Shown: positions 52,741 to 64,000 of the stretch, piece after piece
Numbering within the stretch: position 1 is the first letter of the stretch
Layout of the letters: each line of letters starts with the position of its first letter
Source of the DNA: Trichoplax sp. H2
Lineage: Eukaryota > Placozoa > Uniplacotomia > Trichoplacea
NCBI GenBank assembly: GCA_003344405.1
Contig: NOWV01000206.1
Span: 1 to 64,000, forward strand
Reading direction: 5' to 3'
Length of the DNA: 64,000 bases
The notes under the pieces: model-generated
The model's input: only the letters and a program-made list of their open reading frames with translations
What the model was told of the DNA's origin: nothing
Database searches by the model: none
Made by a program: the position numbers and the translations under genes

Positions 52741-55700
52741 GTAAGTCAAGTTAATGTCTTTTCAATTGGATAATATTTCCTTCTAGCTTGATGAGTAAAA
52801 AATAGAAATAAATCGATAGCATTAAGTAATGAATAAAGATTGCAGGAAGATGACTGTTATCACTTACGCTGATTAATTAAGATCATGCTTCAAGAAATAG
52901 TCATACAATTTTCAAAATTGGATCGGATGATCGATCTTGTTTTAGTTAAACTTTAATCCAAATTTTTATCTTGATTGAAAGAATTGAGATTATTATTTTG
53001 ACTTGTTTTAAGTCCAAATCGTCTTTAAAATCAAGAAATTGTTCAAGGTTGGACATTTTTTGTACGGGATTGAACTGATTTAAATTTATGCCAATTCCGA
53101 TATTCTGATTGATTGATTACGCGAATCTCAACGTCGATCATGATTTATTATCTATCGCATAGATGAGTAATATCTAGCGAATTCATTTTATTCCTTTTAA
53201 TACTCCTTCTTTATTCAAATCAAAATCCCAAGACAATTTGTTTGGGTTAGTTGTTAAAGACTTTTTTGCGTGATTGATTTTAATTTATCAGCGTTATTTT
53301 AACAATCATCTTTCTATCGAGTAAGCCACAGCTAAAGTAAATATCGTTATAGTAGGCCATAGAAGATAGCTGTCGATTACTTTATCGATCAAAGATGAAT
53401 TTACTATTCAAGCTTTTATTTCCAACAAACTATAAATTTTTATACGACAACCGTAACTCTTTTTTCATGCAGTGTGTCAATCTCGCTATAGATCTATTGG
53501 AAAAATGATTTCAAAGTCGTGATGAGCGTTGGACCGATATTTTCAACCAGATTGATGAATTAGAATATTCTTCTTTATTCCTGTCTTGTGAACAAAATTT
53601 CTGTTTAATTTATCAGTTTTAAATTAAGCTTGTTAAATCAGAAAGCTATCAGTAAGATAGAAAGGAACCATTGTTGTTACTCTTTTCCATTCAACTTAAC
53701 ACTAGTCGTAGATCACTTGCAAAATCTGATCCATCATATTCATTGCTACAAATGCAGAACAAAATGTTAAAAAAATCTTGCTCCCTTTCCTAAATGATCT
53801 ATCATTTAATGACGAAATGATTTGTGAAATAGGAATGATCCTAATTTCCAGCATCACAACCCCTTTTGTTTATAATTATTTACTAGAACTAAACGATAGT
53901 CTATACTTAGGATTAAAAAATAATATATTACTGAGATACAAGCATTACCCTATTTATCATCATCAAAGCCGTAAAATTAGAATTTGCTGAGATGTTGATA
54001 TTTTCTAAACTGTAGCACTTTTTAATTATGGACCAATGTATGCATCTATAGAGCGATTGTTCTTCAATGATTCGCAATTAAGTTAACTTTAAGTCATCGG
54101 ATGGCCTTCCATTTATTTTATTCGCTACTTCTGTAAGGCTAAGGTTCGTGAATGAACGGAATCCTTTGAGTCAATTCGATGCGTAAACTCTTTATGGCAA
54201 CGGTTCTAGTAACCCGATCCATAACGGCACTACTTTATTTTAACATGTCAATCCTTAATTTGATGTAGTTGTAGCAATATTCCATTGCAGCACATACCAC
54301 TCATTAAAGTTGAAAGATCATACAAATAGCATAGTACTAATTAAGTTCCCTTCCTTCAATCCTTTCCCTTTGGATAATTGAAATACCTTGGCTCGTACTC
54401 GTCGAAAATATATGCAAAACATATTAATGATAAAGTTTAGATTATTTCATATTGTGTTATCGATAATATCATCAACGATTTTTATTGTTACCAATATAGT
54501 TTTTATCCAGTACAACAATATACGCATCAATTTTGTGGCATTTTTATAGTCTTGGTTTGATTAGTAATTCCGTTTGAGCAAATAATTTGACAAGAGTGTA
54601 CAACTTAATATTTCTAAATTACGGTTTGTTTTAAATCGAGTTTGGGATTTCTTCGATAGTGTAAAAGTAGCGATTAACTTCAGTTAAGAATATGATCCGT
54701 TTAAACATACCACTGCCAGATATCTATTACATCCTAATTTCTGAATCTGCAATTTATCCAATATTAGGAACAATCCGTCTAAAATCTCAATAGCATATTC
54801 TAGATCGATTCTTAATCGTCTTCCTATGACTCTGCATTAGTATAATTATAATTTGGAAGTTGTTTAAGTTATCCCATATTTGCGTGTAGATGAATTTTAG
54901 ATGGTTGCTAATACAGACTGTATCGGCTGTAGATATGCTCGTAATCGAAATGATTTTCAATTTGAAGATGGAACGATACTAAATTCGAAGTACAGCTATT
55001 CCTTTTTCGTTATTATTTGTAATTTAACTAAAATTGAAAAAAAGCCGCTACGAGCCTTTGAAATTGTCCTTGCTTCTATGCAATCAATCTCAATATCAAG
55101 TCGCCAAATTATTGATCTTACAGTGGCATATCGTTACTTTCCCTTGATCTTATCCTACACCTGAAATCGAGGTGAAAGTTGATTCTTGTATTGCACCCAT
55201 CATTTATAATCAATCAATTTCGAGATAAAGTTGGCAAATTATAATTAATTATAGACCTTATTTACGGACTATATTAGAAGAAGCCTTTTTTCTTGTAGTC
55301 TGTGCCTTATCTTACTCTTCAAATTGAGGCGAAAGATGATTCTTTACGCTTGAAAGTTATATCAAAACTAGGATAGAACATTGAAATTATGCTTTTATCG
55401 ATTCTGTTGAACAAACATTCGGTCCTCTATTTGAGCGAGTATAGGATAGTATTTTATTACCGCTACTTCTTCCCAATCTAAATCCAATTCGGATTGTCAG
55501 TTGGATATTGCTACCGTAAAAAATGAGATCATGGGCCAAATATGATCAAATTGGATATTGTCTTGAAGAAACTACTTGTGATCATTATAATCGACTGCTG
55601 TTTAACATGCTGTCGCGAGTTTTGAAATCATTTTTACACATAGTGATAGTGTGATCAACTTACGCTAATAACAATACAAGGCACTTAAATTATCCACTCT

Positions 55701-58700
55701 ATTCTATTTTAAGTTACAAATGATTGAGTTGATCACCAATAAAGTATTTGTTAGTCATCACAGATTGATAACAGCACTAGTTTAGCATCATTAATAACAA
55801 CACTGTGATCTAGCAAAGGATAACTGTGAGATTATTTTGAGCAAGGTTACTTATGCTAAGATAATTGACTACTGTTGATGATATTGTTGTTGTTGGATCT
55901 TTAAAATAATTTCATTGAAATGGCAGAATCTCAATACAATTAATTCATTTACATTTTTCCTTTTCTCTGTTAAAAAATGGACTGGTTTTAAATTAACCTA
56001 AATCATTATAATTGAACTCAAATGATAAAGCAAATGGAATCAATTGAAAGATTAGGTCCAATGTCGCTATGAAACACGACGGCACCTGCATTTTTTATTT
56101 AATTCTTCCCTGAATGATGAATCGTTTTCTTCTTTCTACAATTTTTAAACGAATTAAAAAAAAGTAATGAGGGGATAGTAGAATTTCTTTCTTGTAACGC
56201 TAACTCTATCAATAGACGTTCTATCTGATATCAAGTATCGTAGATCTTTCCGTGTTAGTCCTACTTTTCTAAATTATTTGGGCAATGTGGAAGACATAGC
56301 TTAAAAAAGTAGCTTTTAACATTGTTTCGTATGAGTGTGCTGTATACCAAGCAATAAACATAGGTAAATCGTATTAGCGAGATTACATTCGTTTATGAAG
56401 AGAATAATACCTAATTAAATCATGAGCAAAAAGAGTATTCTTCACTATGATCTTGGGCTACGTAGATCAAACGATAGTGGTATCTGATCTAATTAGTGTT
56501 AACCTAAAGTTTATCAACAAACTGTACGAGTTTATATCACTATAAACGGGTGTGCCTTAAAGCAATGAAAGGTAATGAAAGCATTACTAATCTTTAAAAT
56601 AGAGATCAATATCAACAATCTATTCCAAATTATTTATTTTACTTTTGAAGACGTCGTCACATCGAGCCATCTCAATCGAAATACCATCACATAAATCATT
56701 TTCAAACGTTCCATATCAACTGAAGATACTATAGATCAATCCTTATCTTCCGCTTCTTTATCATACTACTATAATTTTAGTGTATTATTTAATCATCTAA
56801 AAAATTTACTTTAATTTATACTAAATTTGTACAACTATAATCCAAAGATAAACTCCGCATCTGATTAATTTCAACAAAAGTTTAAATACCGTTGTAAATG
56901 GTATTCTAATCTGAGTAGCTTGAAAGTTTTACTGATTTTAAATTAATTTTCAATACAATATTGGGCAAAAGATAAATAGAAAACCATGCTTTGCTACTGG
57001 CTAGCTATCATACTAGCCAAAAGTAAATCTGAGTGGATCACTTAATTCGAGTTATTTACTCATAACTTGATGTGATATTAAAAGATGCAAAAATTTTTTA
57101 TACTTTTAGCAACATGCAGGTACTAACGTCGAGGATAGAGCTTTCTATTCTCAATAACTATTTGACATTACTATAACCAACAGCTGCACTAATTTGAAGT
57201 TTAGTCAATCTTCGCATGGTGAGACAAGTACAATACTTCGCATTGAATCTGTCCATACATTCAAAGTATGATTCAATATCTGTCGATACCAATCGAGTGA
57301 AAAGTGTTCCACTTGATTTAATGACATAATGACGTGATCAATGTTGCCGATTGGTAATTGAATAGACTACGGTAAATTAAAGAAAGGAAATAATATATTA
57401 TGGAACGTGAAAACAGTAATTATATCTATATAGATAACAGTAAAGTAAATTAGATCACAGATGCAGGTGGTCTCTTTGTTGAAATTCTTTTAATCAACAA
57501 GAGTAGCTATATAATATCGTCAAGTCATGCGACATTTACTTGTAATTGTTTAATTATTAGGATCGGAAGTAGTTGTGATAAAAGAATGCTTACTAATTGG
57601 ATGCTAATACTGATAGTAGTCAAGGATTGTGAATATTCTGCATTTGTAAGAAATCAATGGGCATCTAGTTGAATCTGTTTCGAGGCAAATCCGTTGTATA
57701 TCACATATTCGCCTTTAGTTTGTACAAGATGCTCTTAACAACATCATGAAATTACCCTGACGTATCCAGTTAGGGATTTGAACTGGATAATCTAACATAC
57801 GTAATCTAAATATTTTTTAAATACGTTAGAAATTCCTGTGTATCTTTAAAATATCGATCATACTAATTTAATGAAAAGTAGGTAAGAGTACAGATACATC
57901 CTAAGAGTGTGTTCTAAGTATTCCGGAAGTACAAAATACTCTATACATTTGATTTCAAGTTCTGCCAATGTCTCGGTCTCTAATATCCAACTTTCCGGAT
58001 AGTTTTGAGGCAAAAATACTACTTAAAGTACGTCAAATATATATGTATCCTTGAAATTGAGCCTTAGTAATTTAAAAGAATAGTTGCTGTCACTATATAG
58101 AAGATCTATTGATAGCATTGTCTACATCTAATTTATTAAAATTGATTATTGGTGGTACTAAAACACGGATATACTCCAGTTTTATAAATTAGCTCTGTTT
58201 CCATATCGAATTGAAATTCTAAATTGCTACATGTTATTAATAATGCTAACGGTACGACACATATAAATCCTTAAAATCGAACTTCAATCTTAAATTTAAA
58301 ATAAGTATTTTTTATGATTATGTAAGATCGAAAAATTGTAATATCTTCATATAATATAGTAAAATTTTTATTAACAACGTAGACACTGACATATATTTTT
58401 TTATAAAGTTTGATTTATTTCCTTACTAAACTAAAATTTTAAGTTACAATGTGATATTCGATGATCCTTAAGATACGACACAATTTCTGTAGCTAATAAA
58501 AATTTGCCACTCATAACCCTAACCAACTATTTACAATATCTTACCAGTTCATAAATTATGCGCATAATAATTCTTAATGCTATGCAATTCATTGGTTTCG
58601 CCGGATCTGTTATTCAGTACATCTTACAATCCTAACTTTGCCGAAAGTCAAAGTCTTGTTTTGAAATAACTTGTTAGTATGAGGGTATGAAAATCAACGG

Positions 58701-60752
58701 AAAATAATGATAGTAGGCCTAAATAGTTTGGCAAAGATTGCTATAAATTATAAATGAAGCCTTCGCTAAGTTGAAACCAATTATCAAATTAAATACTAAA
58801 TAATGAATTATTCAAGACGCTAAGAAACCATATTCTAAAGTCAACAGCTATTTTATTATTTCAAAACTTAATAATTCTGTCACATTTCATCAGCAAAATA
58901 CAGACGTTAGGGTAATCTTCGATTTGATGTGCTATTTTTGCCATTAAACATACTATATTGAAATAGTTCCTTGAATTTTTAATTTTCCAATATTAAAGGA
59001 TACGCGTCAATTAAAGAGCAATTTTTATATTTTCAAATTGATTTATTTTAATATATAAACGTAAGGGAATATAATTAACCTCATCATAAACGCTTAAAAG
59101 CACGTATAATTTCTTTAATACTTCTTCTGTTATGTTCTCCTTTTGCCCTTTCCAACATGCTAACATTACAAAAATTCATAATTTTCTAACCGTAATAAAT
59201 ACGCGCTGAAGACCTATTTTATATTTTCAAACTGATTTATTTACGATCTTAATAAAAATGAAGGGAATATAGCTACCCCATTGCCAATATCTAAATATGC
59301 GCATAGTTTATTTAAGATATCTAGTGTCTCTCCTGCTATGTTCCCGTTTCGTGCTTCCGATATACCATTATTGCCAAAGTACACGTTATGTTACGACATG
59401 CTACTTATAATTAAAAATTGCAGAAGCTACGATTGTATGACTGACTATAATGTGTCATTTAAACATGTTAAAATTTTATCAAATTGTAAGAACTTTACCT
59501 AGTTTATATCATTAATAGTTTAACTTCACATCATTAATAGAGATAGGCTATAATTAGAGTATGAGTTTAGATCTATTGCATTAATGGCCAAGCTAAGAAA
59601 AATACAATGGCATAACTATTATTACAGGATTCATTCCGCGATGAACTCTAGCTTACTCTTGTTGTCGTATAAATGACAGAAATTTAAAATTGTTGTCTTA
59701 ATCCACTTTTCTGTTAAATATGAGTTGCGTGCTATCAATTAATTTTATAAAAATAGGATAAAGCCATACCTTCATTTCAGTATATTATTGCCCTAAAATA
59801 TCACGAGTTAATTCTGTAATATTAGCACTTTCGAGAGTTTTGTGACATTAGTAATTCATTTCCGTAAGTTGGACAGTAAGCGGCACAATAATAGAAACAG
59901 TATTAATGAATAAGATATAAGTTCAATTTGCCGTAACAATGTGGTGTGAAATGAAAGCAAAATTAAAACTGATAGATCAATAATCGTGATTATATGAAAT
60001 ATTTAAGGAGGTGAAAACAAAGTTATATTGTTTATGACATAGTCAACAAAATGTAAACATGCGGTTTATACTAAATGATGCCTGTCAAATGAAATCCTTT
60101 CAAAAGTGTACTCAGAATGAGAATATCATTAATTAAAAACTTAGAGCACAGAAATAGCGTAACTGTTTTTTACTTCATATTATACTTTCAAAGGCTGATT
60201 CTTCACAATGTGATGCCAGTGAATTGATTATGATTGAGGTTAAAAAAATTCTGCTTGGCCACTCTACTATGAAATATTAAGCAATGAGCAGATTTCATAA
60301 CAAATTTGTAGCTATTGGTTTCATCTCTGCAGTTAAGAATCTTAAATTGTATAGAAGAATGTAAAATTGATTTATTCAATGCAACCTTCTGGTACAGGTG
60401 ATAAAATTTCTAGTTTATTTTTTGTGTTAAAAACTTGAACCAAGTATCAAGAAATAGAACAGAATTATAATATATGAAAGATGCTGCGAATTCAATAGGA
60501 ATAGTATTTACTTATTTATATTATCTGATAGCTTAAAATACTGCTATACTTTTCTATAAATTATTTATTGGTATGAAAATTTATCGAAAACGAAAATAGA
60601 CATTTGAAGTTGACATTGACAACATTTATATATATTCAATTGCTCCATAAATTAAATACAATTAATTGCGTAGTATTTCACAACGTATGGCTAGTTAAAT
60701 TAAGAGTTGCCAGTAAATTTAAGGAAGTTCTCTGTCTTCATTCCAATTTTAG
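52741..60752. other. AT-rich region without a recognised gene
   Basis: No exon chain could be assembled. Open frames at 53778-53990 and 54901-55164 encode unrecognised peptides with no flanking splice logic I trust. A degenerate duplicated block lies at 58978-59365. A stretch at 60600-60684 is open and ends at a possible donor (AAC|GTATGG) in phase with the exon at 60753, so it may be an additional guanylate-cyclase exon. Confidence 0.45.
58978..59365. repeat. Degenerate tandem duplication, unit about 200 bases
   Basis: Landmarks TACGCG, TATATTTTCAAATTGATTTATT, AGGGAATATAATTAACC and CTTCTGTTATGTTCTC of the first copy recur in order about 200 bases later as TACGCG, TATATTTTCAAACTGATTTATT, AGGGAATATAGCTACC and CTCCTGCTATGTTCCC. 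On the minus strand both copies give partly open leucine-rich frames (GETLDILNKLCAYLDI and TEEVLKKLYVLLSVYDE), which hints at old repeat-protein coding sequence. Confidence 0.6.
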
Positions 60753-63700
60753 TATACTATTTCGCCTTGTCTCGGATGGCATGCCTTAACTAACCAACTC
60801 TACGATTGTTGGCCATTACAAAGTCCAAATGAGTATAATATGATTCCTTGTAATGGTTAGTTATTATTAGATTTTCAAGATGTTCCGTGTACAATAGAAA
60901 TCGAAATCAATCTTGCATGTTTATTGCAATGAGCGATATTGAATCCCTCTTTAATGATGTTATTAGGCTTGAGAATGAACTGGTTTGGTGCTCGTATTGA
61001 CTCAGTTCGATCTGCAGAAGAATTTAATGTCTCTTTCAGAATTACGGCATCGGATGGATTTTATCAGTATATTGTAAATAGAGGATTTTACCCAGGGTAA
61101 GTATTGCAAAGCAACTACTGCAGCAAGCAAACTATTTATTATTTCGCTAGCGATGTATAAGTTAGGCGATGTTCATCTAGAAATTAAATCTCTGTCTTGA
61201 ATATCATATAAATTTATAGACTATCAGTCTATTAATTCGATTTATTTTTACCTCATTATGTACCGAAATAAACAGAAATTGGACCCAAGCCAAGAATTGG
61301 TGTGAAAGCGTTGAATGCCCTAGTGCAGAAGTTGCAACTGAAGATAATTGCTGTTTGCATCATGTCAATCTCCATTCCTGTCCGAGAACTCAAGTAAGTA
61401 GAACATCGATACTGGATCCGATTAATCGCTTTTTCGGAGACCATATTTATTTTCTTGGCTTGGAATAAAAAATTATGTAATCCTTAATGATGCTATTATG
61501 ATTTATATGAAAATTTGTTGTGCTTCGATTGTGAATGGGTAAAATAATATTCATTTATTTTAATTCTGTTTTCCACCTTTCGTAGTTAAGCTCTCGAAAT
61601 GCAACCATTTGTGGGCCCTGGATTGGCCCTCAGGGTAGTATATTTACTCATACACCATCAAAAGTCGATAACATGAGCCATCAGAACTGGACTCTCCCTC
61701 TGACATTATTCACTGCCGGTCATACTTCATTAATTGCTCATATTCGAATATTCAAAGTGCAAATTGCACTTCATACAACATTAGAAGTTTTACCAAGCAC
61801 TGGTAATTGCCTAATCTACTTTATAGTATTATGATAAAATCGTAGTTATAATAAGCATCTAAAGAAAATAGGATTGCAACCTCTTTGACTTATTGTTTGT
61901 AAATGCGGTCTAAATTAAGCAAGTAAAGCCAAATATGAATATCTTTCAATTTCTTATATCTTAATTAATATTAAAGTTTGCGGTGATGGAGTCTGTAATG
62001 GAACAGAAACTTGTAAGTGACGTAGTATTGTATCAAATATTGTATCTAATGCTGAATATATGTAGACATAATGTTCGAGTTGATAAATCTGCTGGCTTAT
62101 ATAGTATTTTTATCGGTTTTAAAAACTATTTATTTCCAGGTGAAACATGCCGTAGTGATTGTGGACTATGTATGAGTATAATTGCGGCTATAGTTGTTCC
62201 GTGTGCTCTCTTGATGGTCAGTGGCATAGCCGCAATATCGGTAAGTTTTTACTTTAATGATGCAAACTTTTTCGTAGTTACTTTGCATGATAATGGTTAT
62301 CATCACTATTGGTATAATTATTCGATGTATTTGCAGTGGATATATTATCAGAAACGTAAATTGTTTTGGGATGAAAGTTGGATCATTAATCATGAAGAAA
62401 TTCGACCGGGTAACGTAGTTGATAGTGTCTACGAACTCGATTATAATTTTACTAGTTCAGGCTGCCAAATATTTCTAAAGAAATAACTTGAAGGACCTCT
62501 CTCTGTCCTATTTCAAGATTTTACCCGACATTGCTTATGGGTTTCATATTTTTTCTAATCTTACCAATCAATATTACTATTTCATCACTTAGATACTGGT
62601 GTGCGCAACGCTTTAGGTAGTCTTGCTAGTATGGCTAATCCAGGCTCATTACAAGGTCAAAATGTGCAGGTTTTCACTGAAACAGGCATTTAGTAAGTAC
62701 TTGATATGGTAATTACTAGCTTGATACACCAAGAATAATCCATTTTTAATTATTTAAATACTGCTCATAGTAGTAATTCTTTTAAGCTAATTGACTGTGC
62801 CACCTTGTGTAACGATCATTCGATACTATCCATAAAATATAATTTATCGAAATTGCAAAATAGAATTACTAGTTCACATTTGTCTTTCTACTTGTGTTCT
62901 ACTACAGTAAAAGTAAAGTAGTAGCTATCAAGAAAATTCTCAAGAATACCTTTGGTATTACTATGGATGTTAGAAGAGAGGTTCGGCAATTGAGGTAATT
63001 ATAAATGATTTGTACCCTAATATAGCTGTTTATTATGCAATTTCATTGGAGAAATTTTAAATCAGTATTGACAATAACAACTATACAACCTAATCGTATA
63101 CTGTTCATGCACGTAAAATATTTCCATCATCACAAATTATACCTTCCATAATAATAATTTTCGTTAGTTTAAGCTGGTACATTGTTATTACATTGCCACC
63201 ATTAATAATAATATTAGATTAGGATATAATTAAAAGGAATACGTAAAGTTATCTGATCGGTTCGCTTAATTAATGATGTTATTGCCGAACTTAATTCTAG
63301 TCGAAAACGTGAAATAAATTGTTTTAGAGTTTCTCACTCAGTAAAAAGTGGAAATTGCGTATATAGTAATGAAGCCTAACCTAAATTATTTTTATTATCG
63401 TCATATAGGGAACTAGAACATAACAATCTTTGTAAATTTGTTGGTGCTTCTATCGATATTCCATACGTATACATCCTTACAGAATACTGCCCTAAAGGCA
63501 GTTTATACGATGTATTGCAGAACGATGATGTCCCACTAAACTGGTCCTTCAGGATATCTTTTGCAGCTGATATTGCACGTGGAATGGCCTACCTACATTC
63601 TAGAAAGTTATTTCATGGTCGCTTAAAGTCATCAAATTGTTGCATTGACGACAGATGGACAATTAAAATAACAGGTGATTGTTTTAACGTGGTCAATTTT

Positions 63701-64000
63701 AAATCGTTATATGTGAAGTTAGGTAGATTACACTTTGTAGATTACTGTAAAACGCGAATATAATGACGATCGGTTGATGGTTTAGATAATTAGATGCTTA
63801 GGTATAACCATTTAACCGCAAAATAGCATAAACTAACCAGTATTCATATTTTATATCGCGTTATATAAGATTTTGGGGTACCAATATTACGAAAAGTGGA
63901 TACGAAAATAAAAAATATCGAAATGAATGAATATGAAAACAGCGACTCCAAACGAAGATATGAGAGAGTTTATTTACCTCCAGAATTGCTACATTATGAC
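60753..64000 (+). CDS. Receptor guanylate cyclase (partial: 5' end unresolved, cyclase domain beyond window)
   Basis: Ten in-phase exons were traced: 60753-60855, 60967-61096, 61276-61393, 61586-61802, 62140-62240, 62337-62409, 62593-62692, 62908-62994, 63409-63674 and 63870 to the edge. The first four encode about 190 extracellular residues rich in Cys and N-glycosylation sequons, with no recognisable ANF-receptor fold. The fifth encodes TCRSDCGLC and the membrane helix MSIIAAIVVPCALLMVSGIA. Then come a juxtamembrane DESWIINHEEIRP, like the W-x-I-x-x-E-E-L of membrane cyclases, and a kinase-homology domain: VFTETGIYK, VVAIKKI, LTEYCPKGSLYDVL, GMAYLHSRKLFHGRLKSSNC, ITDFGV and YLPPELLHYD. HGRLKSSN replaces HRDxKxxN, so it is a pseudokinase as in natriuretic-peptide-type cyclases. 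The gene should make cGMP at the cell surface. No start codon is assigned. Confidence 0.85.

Noticed and set aside
60856-60966. An extra cyclase exon (60871-60918) with short Cys-containing frame
   Set aside because: It would need a 15-base intron. Joining 60855 directly to 60967 gives one 111-base intron in the correct phase.

Overview
The window is AT-rich, intron-dense animal DNA. Its recognisable genes are a fused metazoan-type CAD gene with about 43 exons, CCDC25, MRGBP, TOPORS, DIMT1 and a receptor guanylate cyclase. Nearly all introns are short and GT-AG. This gene set, human-like exon density and compact spacing suggest an early-branching animal, most likely a placozoan (Trichoplax/Hoilungia). 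The species call is inference. No tRNA, rRNA, CRISPR array or intact transposon was seen.

Layout: 1-1197 holds no gene. CAD occupies 13739-1198 (minus); its first coding exon lies 2 kb upstream of the second. CCDC25 is 16229-19481 (plus), MRGBP 22577-20713 (minus), a small one-pass membrane protein 24345-25494 (plus), TOPORS 32572-25981 (minus), a possible 40-residue two-exon gene 33408-33171 (minus), and DIMT1 35157-37978 (plus). The five larger genes and the small membrane protein alternate strand, giving three divergent and two convergent spacers. From 38 kb to about 60.7 kb no intact gene could be recognised, only AT-rich sequence with degenerate tandem repeats and short protein-like scraps. 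From 60753 to the right edge lies a plus-strand membrane guanylate cyclase (ectodomain, transmembrane segment, kinase-homology domain); its cyclase domain is outside the window.

The most distinctive feature is a family of pentamer arrays, (GTACW)n with W = A or T, which look the same on both strands. They sit in every divergent spacer, within about 0.1-0.5 kb of the 5' ends of CAD, CCDC25, MRGBP, TOPORS and DIMT1 and near the small membrane gene, and are nearly absent right of about 36 kb. The largest array lies in a stretch that appears twice around a 20-N gap (22624-23427 and 23448-24171), which looks like two unmerged contig ends.

Functionally the left half is housekeeping: pyrimidine synthesis (CAD), 18S rRNA dimethylation (DIMT1), chromatin acetylation (MRGBP), ubiquitin/SUMO ligation (TOPORS) and an NFACT-R family protein (CCDC25). 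There is no sign of an operon; the shared element is the promoter-side GTAC repeat.
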